Assembly: GCA_013407085.1 (NCBI GenBank)
Contig: JACCGJ010000192.1
Location: 1 to 64,000, forward strand
Direction of reading: 5' to 3'
Source of the DNA: Atriophallophorus winterbourni
Taxonomy: Eukaryota > Platyhelminthes > Trematoda > Plagiorchiida > Microphallidae
DNA: 64,000 nt
Both the position numbers and the translations under genes were made by a program. Below, piece after piece: positions 11,511 through 22,879 of this stretch. Position 1 is the first letter of the stretch, and every line of letters begins with the position of its first letter. The notes beneath the pieces are model-generated. The model made no database searches. It had not been told where the DNA came from and saw nothing but the letters and a program-made list of their open reading frames with translations.

Positions 11511-13270
11511 CGAAAAATACTATACATCTTAACAACATACATCTACATTTGTTATCCCAAAATCGAAAACAATTGCTGCCCATTGGATATTAAATTGATT
11601 ATTGAACTGCTCAGGAAGCAACTTAATCACATTTTTGCTTGTTGTATTATTCTGTTTTTTTGTGAAGCTATATGCTTTATAGACCAATAAATTTAAATTG
11701 AATTAAATTAAATTTACATACAGATTTGCATTGCTCATTATTGTTCCGACAGACGTTTATTTGAAATATAATTAGAACTCCATTCGAGCGAAGGTGAATT
11801 CATGTTTTATGAAAATTGAGTTCGACGGGCGGCTCATCCAAGTTGAATAATTTAAACAAAATTCAAACACAGCTATCAGATATCTTGATGAGTGAATTTG
11901 AATAAAAATACAAATTACAGAAAAAGAATTTATTATAATATAGAATAATGATCTTAATTTTTTGAGGATGCTCAACGCTAGATTGTTAGATAGTTGCTCA
12001 CATCATCATATCAATACGAAACATCTTTCAATGTTTGTTCTGTTTATACATTGATAAAATAAATTTGAGAAATGTGGTCTCCATTATTCATGAACCATTA
12101 GGAGTGTCCTCTGTGAATTAGAGACCATGAATTTATCAAAATACGGACTTTGGTTTAAAAAGTGATTTATTTCAAAATGTTAAAATGCTTTGTAAAATTA
12201 ATTGAATGGTTTCCTAAATTATGTTGTTGTGAATCACGACAAAGTGCGAAAAGTGTTATGTTTTGAAGAAATGATGTTCTTCATGATGGATTGTCTTGCA
12301 GTGGCTAGAAACATCACAATTCCGGGATGGCGTCATACATTGTGCCTGTATGGAAAAAGAGTAATGACTCATTCACGTTGTTACGTATATGTCTTCAATA
12401 GTTAAATTCGAATTCCTAATTTTGAAGAGTGGGCTCTGGTTGTTTCGCTGTATGATGCATGACGATAATATGTAAAACGTTTTATGCTGACGGGCAACCT
12501 TGAGATTAAATGGCGAGAAATATTTGCGCGCACCAATGTCATTGACAACAAGTAACCCAAGAGTTTCACTTTGATAAATAACTTCAACGAAAGCAGCTTT
12601 ATATTTGTATGAATTGAATAATGATTGAATGCAATATTAACATGGAAAAAATAAGACTGAATAGTTAGTAAAATATGGTCTTTGGAATATCTTAAAGAGT
12701 GTCCATACCTGGATTGATACCTGCTGATGAAAATGCTTTCTGGTTTTCACAAACAATACCAGAAAGAATAATTTTTTGTCACATCCACAACAATGTTTCA
12801 GGAAACTCATATCTTCGTTTTTTCAAGTTCAGACTCAAGGTAACAACTCAAAACATCTTACAGCCATTCTCTAATGAAACAAACGTTTAAGGAATAGTAT
12901 AATTTTTAACTGCACTGTTGGGATGCTAATGTCATTGTTTATAATATTGTCAATGTTATTGATTATAATCTTAAGTATGGTAGAACGTTAGCTAACTTTT
13001 AACTTACAACGCAGAGATCGCTTTTCAAATATCGCACTATGTCTGCTGTGCTCCTTTTCTAAGATTCAGTGTCGAAATTATAAATAATCATAACCTCAAC
13101 GTTCGATTTATGGCATCATTTCATTAGGTATACTTGTGAGTTTTTTTAACGCTAAAATAAAACTCTAATGTGAAATGAAATCGCCTTAGGAATAAGTTTG
13201 AACATTAAATAAGTAGTGCGGAATAATTATTGATCGACTGCCAATATATGTAAAATCATTTGAAATTTTT
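11511..13270. other. no recognisable feature
   Basis: About 1.8 kb of AT-rich DNA with only short frames (fewer than 70 codons) that resemble nothing I know. It may be intergenic or intronic. Confidence 0.5.
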
Positions 13271-13501
13271 AGATCCTTGTTATCCAGCAAAAGTTGTTTT
13301 TTTAACAAATCGCCGCTCTGTAGCACACAGGCGAAATAAACATCGAAATTTCATACATTGTTGTACGTCGGCCTGTGAGTCGAAACGCAGAACTATGTCA
13401 TCAGCATTCAACAGATAAGGATGCGTACCAAATAACCAGAGTGTGAACCACCAAACGTTTGGTAGATTTGCTGCATTCCAACACAATTGTGTCGATGTCA
13501 T

Positions 13502-14275
13502 ATTTCAATTACATTGACAAAATATGGAAAAGAATGAATACAATGTTATTCAGTAAAATATGCTTAGAAATAACTTCGTGTTCACAATGACAAGAAAATT
13601 GTATTCAATTATTTAGATAGGGTTTAATTATAGTTTGACTACCAAACATAATCTTCGTTAGACCAATGGTGAGACACAGCACAGGGAACACGACTAACTA
13701 ACAGTTATCCAACCACATCTGTTTCTACCTTACCGCCAACAGTTTTAATACATTGCACAAATTTTTCTTTCATTTTAAACGCATGGCAATTTTTAATTGA
13801 TCACGATACATGTCTGATATAATGTTTTTTAAGCATTATTGCCCTCCTGCTTCTAGATACAATGAGATCATTGCCATTCATAATTATACCGAAAGTGATT
13901 GAAGAGTTTGAGTGGAGATTATCAAAAATTGAACTTTTAATACCTCATTCAGTAAATTCAAGTGAAATTGCGATTAAGTGAATTAATGGAACAAAATGAA
14001 GTGATTGCGTGAATGTGTAACACATCTTACTATTAAAGCGATTGAACCAGGGGTAACGAATTGAAAAGATACATCCATTGCGACCAGCGTGCAAAATCTT
14101 TGTCACTTCAAGTAAGAATGATTGACTGTAATGTGGTCCACGTGGTGTTATTGTCGTTGAATTTGGATCAATGTATAAGAGAATCTTGATCAGTTCTTGA
14201 TTTTGGTGTTCAATCTTGGACAGCCTGCACGCAATGTTCTGATTCACGAATTTCCACGAGATCTCAAAAAGTAAA
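13502..14275. other. unassigned sequence left of the gap
   Basis: A minus-strand open stretch at 13,945-14,275 reads into the gap (TPRGPHYSQSFLLEVTKI and so on), but I do not recognise it and its start is hidden. The shorter minus-strand frame at 13,280-13,501 contains LLNADDIVLRFDSQADVQ, which could be a trace of a LINE RT FADD region. The support is one motif only. Confidence 0.3.
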
Positions 14276-15275
14276 NNNNNNNNNNNNNNNNNNNNNNNNN
14301 NNNNNNNNNNNNNNNNNNNNNNNNNNNNNNNNNNNNNNNNNNNNNNNNNNNNNNNNNNNNNNNNNNNNNNNNNNNNNNNNNNNNNNNNNNNNNNNNNNNN
14401 NNNNNNNNNNNNNNNNNNNNNNNNNNNNNNNNNNNNNNNNNNNNNNNNNNNNNNNNNNNNNNNNNNNNNNNNNNNNNNNNNNNNNNNNNNNNNNNNNNNN
14501 NNNNNNNNNNNNNNNNNNNNNNNNNNNNNNNNNNNNNNNNNNNNNNNNNNNNNNNNNNNNNNNNNNNNNNNNNNNNNNNNNNNNNNNNNNNNNNNNNNNN
14601 NNNNNNNNNNNNNNNNNNNNNNNNNNNNNNNNNNNNNNNNNNNNNNNNNNNNNNNNNNNNNNNNNNNNNNNNNNNNNNNNNNNNNNNNNNNNNNNNNNNN
14701 NNNNNNNNNNNNNNNNNNNNNNNNNNNNNNNNNNNNNNNNNNNNNNNNNNNNNNNNNNNNNNNNNNNNNNNNNNNNNNNNNNNNNNNNNNNNNNNNNNNN
14801 NNNNNNNNNNNNNNNNNNNNNNNNNNNNNNNNNNNNNNNNNNNNNNNNNNNNNNNNNNNNNNNNNNNNNNNNNNNNNNNNNNNNNNNNNNNNNNNNNNNN
14901 NNNNNNNNNNNNNNNNNNNNNNNNNNNNNNNNNNNNNNNNNNNNNNNNNNNNNNNNNNNNNNNNNNNNNNNNNNNNNNNNNNNNNNNNNNNNNNNNNNNN
15001 NNNNNNNNNNNNNNNNNNNNNNNNNNNNNNNNNNNNNNNNNNNNNNNNNNNNNNNNNNNNNNNNNNNNNNNNNNNNNNNNNNNNNNNNNNNNNNNNNNNN
15101 NNNNNNNNNNNNNNNNNNNNNNNNNNNNNNNNNNNNNNNNNNNNNNNNNNNNNNNNNNNNNNNNNNNNNNNNNNNNNNNNNNNNNNNNNNNNNNNNNNNN
15201 NNNNNNNNNNNNNNNNNNNNNNNNNNNNNNNNNNNNNNNNNNNNNNNNNNNNNNNNNNNNNNNNNNNNNNNNNNN
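14276..15275. other. assembly gap, exactly 1000 N
   Basis: The run of N is exactly 1000 long, the usual placeholder size, so true distance and order across it are unknown. Any reading frame that appears to span it is an artefact. Confidence 0.99.
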
Positions 15276-16004
15276 TATCTACACAGTTTATGCTTTGATT
15301 AACGATGTAGTGTACTACTTTAAATGGCCTGCCTCTGTCCCTGCATAAGCAATAACTGGAGAATAAAAGTGATGATTTCGCGAATACCCAGCTGTCTATC
15401 ATGAGTGGAAATCAATATAACATACTATTTGTCGTGCGTGGACGGGCAGTTGCATGGTACTTCACGTTACCATGTTATATTGGTGCATGGGGTGCATACT
15501 AAGTTATCACTCTCTTTTACGTGCTTATGCCAAGTCAACTTAACAGTATCTTAGGCCATATGCAATCTATAACTCTTGCAACCCATCTGACTCTAAGCTT
15601 GGAATTCCATGCATCTGTTCATGTGAAAATCACCTACCTCACATTGTCGTTTGTCGCTTTCATGTTAAGGACATTTCTTAAATTCCACGCCTTCAAGCCA
15701 CCAATAACCGTTGTCCCTGTTAAATTATGGATGTTAGCCGGTACCAACGCACACATAGCGATGCTGTGCGCAATGAGGTTTTCGACCGTAATATTGAAAT
15801 ACAGTAACAAATTAACCTACACCGACTACACTGGCTAGGCTACTCTGTGCGGATACCAGATCATTGACTTCTAAAGTAATTTTTGCGGCACCACATCCCG
15901 ACTACATGAATGAACTTGTGCTATTTTTAGTGGGGTGCCGTGATGGTGAGCATCTCTGGGAGGCTATCTTGCTGATGGCAACATACTCACACAAAGGTTG
16001 TCAT
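15276..16004. other. unassigned; possible degraded 95-bp repeat
   Basis: No coding region is recognised. Around 15,530-15,600 the string aacagtatcttaggccat..gcaatct resembles the core of the dispersed 95-bp repeat found elsewhere, but it is too diverged to be sure. Confidence 0.35.
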
Positions 16005-16545
16005 AGCCGGGGGTAGCAGTGGTGATAAGCTCCCACTGTTTATAAAATGCTCCCAAATGGCGCGCGTCTCAAATAGCCTCTGACAACCAAGTCCAGCTTC
16101 TGGCCTGCACGAGTGGCTCCGCGAGTCCGGCTGAACTGCTTCTACCAACAGTAGAAGGGGCGAGGGCGAGTGACTGGCGCCTGAAAACCAGTTTGCTTCG
16201 GGCAGATGTAGCTCGTTAGCCTGGGAGGGCATTTCATCTAAGAAAGGAAAACCCTGATTTTAGACCTCCGCTGCCTTGTGGGATACCCGGGCTTCAGGAG
16301 AAAACCCTGAGGAAAAACCTTGAACAGAGTCAAGTAGACGGTTAGTTGGTGCACACCACCTTTTTCTGTCAACTTCCTGCTGCCTTGCAGGTCGCACTTG
16401 GTTGTGCAAAGGCTAGAGAAGCTGACTCGAGAAAACGCCGAGCGGTGCTGGGACACCGCTGTGTACCTAAATTCCCAAGACCCTTCATTGAAGTTGACTC
16501 ATCCTCCAGGAGGAGATAGTCGCACAAAGTGAAAGTAGTAAAGTA
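16005..16545. repeat. GC-rich dispersed repeat, copy 1
   Basis: This sequence recurs in the same orientation at 19,195-19,745 with high similarity. Shared tracts include atggcgcgcgtctcaaatag, ctgcacgagtggctcc, aaaaccagtttgcttc and tggtgcacaccac. It is clearly richer in G+C than its surroundings. Frames on either strand are short and shared by both copies, so I treat it as a repeat and not as genes. The element class is unknown. Confidence 0.85.
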
Positions 16546-16619
16546 AGTACTCACACAAGCCACGTGATTAGCTTTGCAAGAGGTAGTCTTCTGGACACCT
16601 CGATCCAATTTGTGTACAC

Positions 16620-17180
16620 TTCATCCTTGCAGCTTGTAAGTTCCATTCCTCTTACCTTTCTCTATAATTTTGCTGTGATTGTATGATAGTAAAGCATCGA
16701 TGCATGTTGATATAATGTTGTCTTCGATGTTGATAATCAAAAGAACATAGCAACCAATCTGCAGCGTTTTCGTGCAAGCAGTTCAATACTCAATTTCACT
16801 GGGCTTCAGCTTCGCAGTAAACAATTGCAGCACTGTTGCACATCTGTACAGTAACGTGGTGACGATTAATACACCTTTGCGACCTCTTTAGCTATAATGG
16901 ACGGCGATTTCCCGGCAGCAGCAGGACTATTAATCGGCCAAAACTCAATAACGATGGGTCATACAAACTTTGTCTCGATATCGCAATAAATACGACAACC
17001 TTCTTGTGGTTGCTGCTATCCGAGCAGAACTAATAATCCAAGGGCCGGGGTAAGGCTTTGAGAAGTTGACACCTTTTTGATACGCGTAACTGGATAGTAT
17101 TAGACTCATGGGCAAATATAAAAGGTATGACAGACTACATGAGTTCGTACTCTCATGCCATCCTTTCTCTACTCACGGCC
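16620..17180. other. no recognisable feature
   Basis: Sequence between the GC-rich repeat and the 95-bp-type repeat. It could hold a short first exon of the downstream gene (an ATG at 16,900 opens a 30-codon frame), but no splice evidence links them. Confidence 0.4.
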
Positions 17181-17182
17181 TG

Positions 17183-17410
17183 GTATGAAAGCACAAGCCT
17201 GATCCAGGCCAAGTGCCGCACAGTCAGAGACTGCACGTGGGCTAAGATACTGTCAGGCCTAGACAGAGAGGGGAAATAGAAATGGTAGTGAGACTACAGC
17301 GTATTTTAGCATGCAGCTCATTACCTCTGGCCAATCAATTTAGCACGATGTTAGCCGCACAGCACAGAAGTGCTGCATGATTGCACATCCGGCCTGCGAT
17401 CTTTTATAAT
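17183..17410 (-). repeat. 95-bp dispersed repeat, extended copy
   Basis: This is the minus-strand version of the dispersed unit (tctaggcct..tgacagtatcttagcccacg..ggatcaggcttgtgctttcata). Beyond the 95-bp core, similarity to the copy at 59,853-60,100 continues for about 100 bp through aaatggtagtgagactacag and agcatgcagctca. The true element is therefore longer than the core. Confidence 0.8.
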
Positions 17411-18087
17411 ATCCTTTTCCAATTTTTTCAGCTAGCCGCTTCGTAGCGATGTCAGATTTGTAAATTCATCATCAAAGTCTCTTGAAACCATCACAGCGCC
17501 AAACATCGTCAATGTGTACCGTTCGAATTATCGACTGTCGTTGGCGTGAAATAGGTAACAGACTGTCATGGCCCATATGCTCGATAAACTTGGCATTGCT
17601 TTTTGCAATGTGCGTAATTGGCTACAACCCTGTGGTGAGGTGCATCTAAGGACATTCTGCATTCTCCACTATGATCACTACCCATTTGAATTCTGAGATG
17701 TCTTGTTGTTGTTGTCTTGTGAAAGAGAATTCAACCTGAACGCACAAATGTGGAATTCGCGATGAATGCAATTGACAATGACTGTATGGAAAATAAGTTG
17801 TGCATTTCTCAAACACGTGGAATAATTTAGAATATTGGAGGCTGCTCCCATAGATGGGGGGGTGATCTATGACTGTGCTGAAACAACCTGTTACGTAAAC
17901 CGAGTTGCACGCCATTTCTGATTATCGGAATTAAGCTGCTTTTGGATTATGTTAGGCTTGACGCAGTTCAAACATTGACCATAATTTTTATTGTATCTGT
18001 GTTTATTATCACCAGCGGTCCTCTTTGGATGGCACCAGAGTATCATGTCCATTAATTTGCCAATCACGTGATTTTCTTTTCGTACAG

Positions 18088-18871
18088 AAATGCACCGCCG
18101 CAGCCACCCGTAGTCGAACTTTACGGTCCATAGATTCGGGACACAAATTAGCTGATGCTTCGAAGTCTGCCGATTCTACCAAAGGATTTTCCAAGCCTTC
18201 AGTTCTAACTACAAAAAATACCCTCAAAGTGACAGAACATGTTACAAAAATATCAGACAATCCGCGGCGTATAACTCGGAAGGCCAACCATGGAACACTC
18301 AAATCGGCTACCGGATCTGGTGTCGAATTGAAACAATTTACCGAGAAAGTTAAAAAGGAAAAGCGCAAAAAACAACCCAAGCCCGCCGATCCTTATCTAT
18401 TCGACGAAGTTGCCGAGGCAGACGATGACGAAAAGGAAAATATCGATCCGTTCAAACCCAAAACACCACGACAAAAGAGCAAAACCCCCAAACGATTTTC
18501 CATGACCTCGTTCCGTCATTCGTTCATTAGTCCATTGTCTACGTGTAAAGGTCTCGCCACTGATGTGAAGCGTCAGCAACAACTCTCAGCAACCATCCGC
18601 TTACCACTGCCACTTGCAAAACAATCCACGCCGTTGACTGGAACTCCACTCATTCCTAATATACTACCACCCGTGGCATCCACTCCAGCTGTGCAAGCAC
18701 GAGGCGAAGTTTCCGCTCCTGTTGTATCCGCTGCGGTTGCTTCACCGGTACCCAATGAGGATTTGAGCCCGCCACCAGAACCACTAGTTCCCCGACGGAG
18801 TTCAATATCTGTGGAACCGTTCACTGATGATCCTATTCGTAGTCGATCTGCTAGTATCGGAAGTTCCAAAG
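18088..18871 (+). CDS. exon of unrecognised Ser/Lys-rich protein with KEN motif
   Basis: An open, phase-0 stretch of 261 codons is bounded by a good acceptor (cttttcgtacag before aaatgc) and donor (tccaaag/gtcagt). The encoded segment is basic and low in complexity: KVKKEKRKKQPKP, an acidic ADDDEKENIDPF containing KEN at residues 116-118 of the exon, several TPR or TPK sites, a Pro/Val/Thr-rich middle and an RRSSIS..RSRSASIGSS tail. KEN followed by Pro or acidic residues is a known APC/C degron in cell-cycle proteins, and the S/TP sites fit CDK targets. Both are inference. I recognise no family. The frame remains open upstream to an ATG at 18,025, but that stretch lies in the presumed intron. 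Upstream exons are not identified. Downstream exons follow at 22,042, 22,391 and 22,590. Confidence 0.7.
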
Positions 18872-19194
18872 GTCAGTGGTTTATTTCGCCTAAATGTTCA
18901 GTGAACATTTTCAAGATGTTTATCCTCTGTCTGCAGAACAGCAGAACTCTTTCCGTAAAACAATCCGTTAATCGTCAGCGCAATCGAATTATGTTCAATA
19001 CGATTCACTTTGCTACCCATCTTTTGTAACATGTCAGTGATACACTTGTTAACTTCTCGCTTTTCGTACTTGGTTTTTTCCGTTCCCAAGTGGACTTACT
19101 CACCCCAGGGTCACAACCTGAAATTGAAGGATGCTAGTTACGACTAACCCCAACAACGCTGCCGTTCAATTGCACAATAAACACCCCACTCAAT

Positions 19195-19745
19195 TCCAAA
19201 GATTGTCATAGCCGGTGGTGGCAGTGGGGATAAGTTCCCATTGTTTATGAAATGCTTCCATATGGCGCGCGTCTCAAATAGCCTCTGACAACCAAGTCCA
19301 GCTTCTGGCCTGCACGAGTGGCTCCCCGAGCCCGCAGGAACTGCCAACAGGAGAAGGGGCGAGGGCGAGTGACTGGCGTCTGAAAACCAGTTTGCTTCAG
19401 ACAGATGGAGCTCGTTAGCTTGAGAGGGTGTTTCATTTAGGGGGAGGAAAACCCTCATTTTAAACCTCCGCTGCCTCGCGGGATACCCGATCGCGGAAAA
19501 GGCTTCGGGAGAAAACCCAGAGGAAAAATCTGGAGCAGAGTCTCGTAGACGGTTAGTTGGTGCACACCACTACTTTCTGGCAACTCTCTGCTAGCTTGCA
19601 GGTCGCACTTGGTTGTGAAAAGGCTGGAGAAGCTGACTGGAACAAACGCCGAGTGGTGCTGGGGACTCTGCTTTGTATCCAAATTCCCAAGGCTCTTAAA
19701 AAACCGACTTATCCTCTAGGAGGAGATATTCGCACAAAAAACACT
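19195..19745. repeat. GC-rich dispersed repeat, copy 2
   Basis: Direct repeat of 16,005-16,545, lying about 330 bp into the intron after the 18,088-18,871 exon. Small indels distinguish the copies, for example ccgatcgcggaaaaggcttcg here against a shorter stretch there. The two copies flank the exon in the same orientation, about 3.2 kb apart. Confidence 0.85.
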
Positions 19746-19759
19746 CAGTTCCCGATCCA

Positions 19760-21040
19760 CAGCCATGCGCTGCATCCAACACGGATAGTTTTTCTCAAGT
19801 TTGAAGCAGTGTTATACGAGATTGAACAATCATTTCATCTCTGTTCTTCACACATCGGTTTACCATGGGTGCTTGTGCCTAAACATTAGGTATGCATGTG
19901 CAACGTTTTGATTACAAATATTTCATAGTTTCACGGCTGGCCAACTTGTTGTGTTGCTTATGAAATTAGCAGTGAATTCAACTTTCTCTATCTGGACGAC
20001 TCACGTCATTGCGTACAAAGTCATCAACGACCTTGAAATTACATTGGAACAATTTGGCCTCTTTTTATTCAATCTTATTCACGATGGTCACGCTGACAGC
20101 GTGACAGGCCGAGTATTGCCCCGTTGCTATGGCGCTGCCGTGAAGATTGTTCATTCCGAATCAGATTGTTTAGGCGGTTTACTGACACTTAATCCCCAGT
20201 TTGATAAATTCTGAAGAATGCAGAATACGTTCAAATGAAATGAAATGCATTGATAGCTGCACTTTCAAAGTCAGTTAGAGTGCATGTTGGGTCTTTCCAT
20301 CTTATGCTGTTTTGATGCCTGTTGAGTGTCCGCGAGATAACACTTTTTTGAGGTAATGCCATTAGAGTGCCTAATGACAGACCTAATGTGACCGAAGTCC
20401 GTGAGGCAGAGGGGGTTGCATTCATTTCCAACATTTTTCCTTCATTTTAGCCACCGCGTTCTTCGCCACAACTTTTTCTTTGTTGCATTCGTGATTGTGA
20501 AGTGCGAAATTACGTACGATATCATCGTTCGATTTAACTAATCTCGCTCTACACCTGTGTGCGTGATAAACTTACTACATCTCCCATTAATATTGCCATT
20601 ATTTGATTGTTTCTCGAACCAAAACTCGTTTCCCATGTTAATTAATGTCCTTCGACCTTTGCTACTTGTACCATATTCAAGAGTCATTGCGCACATTTAA
20701 ATATCTTCTCATCTTAAATCTTATCTTTACCTTTAAGTGACTGGGGATCAAGTGGCTGGAGATTAAGTGACCGGACACCTGTTAGGCATCTGAAATGTTG
20801 CGGAACGTGGAATCATCGCGCACTTGTGATGTACACCCATAATCGATATAATTAACCGAAGGAGGTCAGCATTAATTTTTCGCTGTATTATGTAACATGA
20901 TTTCGTGTTGATGTATCTCCATCACTTAAATGAACTAGATACATTAGGGCTACGTCGCGCGTATCACTTGAACTTCACTGTTTTACAGACCTCATCACCA
21001 TGAACCACAAGTCTTGTACCTCTATTTCTTTTGTCATATC
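19760..21040. other. intron interior, no recognisable feature
   Basis: Contains an 87-codon plus frame at 19,951-20,214 with no known relatives and no flanking splice signals, plus AT-rich filler. Confidence 0.4.
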
Positions 21041-21131
21041 TGTCTAGGCCTGGGCAACCGGACAGTATCTTAGCCCACGTGCAGTCTCTGACTGTGCGGC
21101 ACTTTGCCTGGATCACGCTTGTTCTTTCACG
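21041..21131 (+). repeat. 95-bp dispersed repeat
   Basis: Near-full copy of the unit tgtctaggcctgggcaac..gacagtatcttagcccacgtg..gcactttgcctggatca..tcttt. Confidence 0.9.
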
Positions 21132-21499
21132 TCACATCTTGTACCTCATCACATACAAACACCCTCTGGAATGAGAGAATCAAAAGTGTGTCGGTGAATG
21201 TGCAAGCTTGATAGTAACTGCGTCAATTGTGGTAACAATAATGTCCATTTACCTGCATTTCCATCACACACACCCCACGACCGGTTTCGTGCTGTTTGCA
21301 CTCATCAGCGATTCTAGCGCTGTTGCTAGACTCAACGGCCTTTAAAATAATCTTTAATAAACTCTAAAGACGTAGTTGCATGTGGCTGCCACCGCGTTAC
21401 TAATGCAGATGGCTTTTGTTATTTGACATCAAGAGGTCTACGCAGTAATGAGCAATACATGAGAATATGCGTTGGACCCATAGACTACTCATAATCATA

Positions 21500-21690
21500 C
21501 CACTTTTCCTGGACGGTCGTGCTGATGTCGCTCTATTCGTTCAATGCACCTTCGATTTAAAGTGGGGACACCTCATTCAAGTGTGCCTGCCACTGTAAGT
21601 TCAGTAGCTTTTTAGGTCCAAGCCTTAACCGTCGTTTTAGAATTTTTTACCATGTATGTACGTACTACCGGTGTAATGCTGTCTGTGATA
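21500..21690 (+). repeat. RTE-like 3' UTR fragment
   Basis: Shares with 27,330-27,530 and 28,900-29,080 the block ending ccggtgtaatgctgtc followed by a gatgataat-type run. In those two places it follows RTE C-terminal coding sequence. Only the tail survives here. Confidence 0.65.
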
Positions 21691-22041
21691 ATGATCATAA
21701 TGACGATGCCGAGGACTTTGTCAGCGTTCCCTTGCAACAAATCAAAGTCGATACACGTGCTAGGTCCATGAGCAATGCCTGACAGCTTTGTGTAAGGCTT
21801 ACCATAGGTCATGGTCGCATTCCCTGCACGTCTAACCACAGCCTGTTTCTAGCTGTTCACCATCATCAAGTGGAGGCAGTAAGACTAATGTTGACGGAAA
21901 ATATGAAGTCACCGATCACGACCTAAACTACAAAATTACAAACTTTCCGTTCTCACAATTGTTTGTTGCACAATGCTGCATTCTATTTTTAGTCTTCTAT
22001 GGCTGATTCGAATCTTTTGTTTCGTGTTTGTTTTCTATCAG

Positions 22042-22103
22042 ACGACTCACGGCACTCAAGATCGGCTACCGGTAGTCGCAAAATGGACCACTCGGAACAA
22101 GAG
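22042..22103 (+). CDS. second supported exon of the KEN-motif gene
   Basis: A 62-nt exon sits between gttttctatcag and gag/gtaatg. The exon at 18,088 ends with one base of a codon. Joining it here restores the frame and gives D-D-S-R-H-S-R-S-A-T-G-S-R-K-M-D-H-S-E-Q-E, which keeps the Ser/Arg-rich character of the preceding exon end. It ends in phase 0. Confidence 0.65.
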
Positions 22104-22390
22104 GTAATGTTTCCTTTTCTGATTGGTGTGTTCCGGTTTTCTCACTTCTCGTAGATGTACGGCATGTGCTGCCCACTGGTTCCACGATACAGGAACCTAT
22201 GATGGTACAGTACTTCATCATCATCATCATGGAGCACACATCTAGAGCCAGACAATGTTCCAAACAACAGAATCATATAAACAAATGCGTAAAAAAGAAG
22301 GCAAGCAAGTGGAATATGCAAACGCGCAAGCAGCAGCTTGTTTTTATAGTTGCACTGCATGCGATTGGTGCCACTGACTTCAGTTTGCAG

Positions 22391-22476
22391 CCATATCGCG
22401 TATGTTTTCCAACCAACTGTGAGGTGGAACTTTTAAACCCCACCCCAAGCAAACGAATACGTCTCATTGTGTCTAG
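22391..22476 (+). CDS. third supported exon of the KEN-motif gene
   Basis: Bounded by cagtttgcag and tctag/gtgagt and read in phase 0 from the previous exon, this gives PYRVCFPTNCEVELLNP, then TPSKRIRLIVS. The open plus frame around it extends upstream to 22,166, but that part would lie in the intron. It ends with two bases of a codon. Confidence 0.6.
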
Positions 22477-22589
22477 GTGAGTTTCTTCATCCCACCGTAG
22501 TGTTAGGCTCAGTGAGACGTTTTGGTTTGCGCCTGGGTGGTGTCCGAAAACTCCACCTTACTGATTGTCCAAGTTTTTGTTGCGTTTAG

Positions 22590-22668
22590 CCTCCCTCGAT
22601 CGATCTCGACCATTCATGTACGTCGCAGGCTCAAGATTGTCTCGTACTTCAAAGCGCCACATTCGTGG
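22590..22668 (+). CDS. probable fourth exon of the KEN-motif gene
   Basis: After a pyrimidine-rich acceptor (gttgcgtttag) the frame continues from the previous exon as SLPRSISTIHVRRRLKIV. The donor chosen, tcgtgg/gtaaca, is weak, so the 3' limit is uncertain. The frame stays open to 23,038, beyond the start of an RTE copy at about 22,880. Nothing further of the gene can be followed. Confidence 0.45.
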
Positions 22669-22879
22669 GTAACAGTTTCTTTCACAACAGTATTCGGTCG
22701 ATCGGTGTTGTTTATACGCTGTTGCCGCGATTCCTGTTCAGCAGCCGAAAGTTGCACATCCTCTTACTTACTTAATTTTCACTTTTGTGAGGCTGGCTCC
22801 ATAGGTAGATTAGCCGGCTTCATTGATGTATCAAATCACGCTTGCGCACGCGCATCAATCGAAGGCGAGATCATTGCAG

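Noticed and set aside
13280..13501. LINE RT fragment (ADDIVLRFDSQADVQ)
   Set aside because: One suggestive motif only, with no supporting neighbouring blocks; kept out of the element list.
13945..15402. Apparent 485-codon minus-strand ORF
   Set aside because: Most of it is translated N's across the gap; only about 110 codons on one side and 40 on the other are real sequence.
16897..16986. Possible first exon of the KEN-motif gene starting MDGDFPAAAG
   Set aside because: A 30-codon frame with no clear donor in phase with the 18,088 acceptor; too speculative to annotate.
19951..20214. 87-codon plus ORF in the intron
   Set aside because: No known relatives, no splice sites in phase with the host gene, and no repeat support.
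22166..22480. 104-codon plus ORF as an independent gene
   Set aside because: Its useful part is the exon 22,391-22,476; the upstream half contains a simple-repeat atcatcatc run and lies in the intron.
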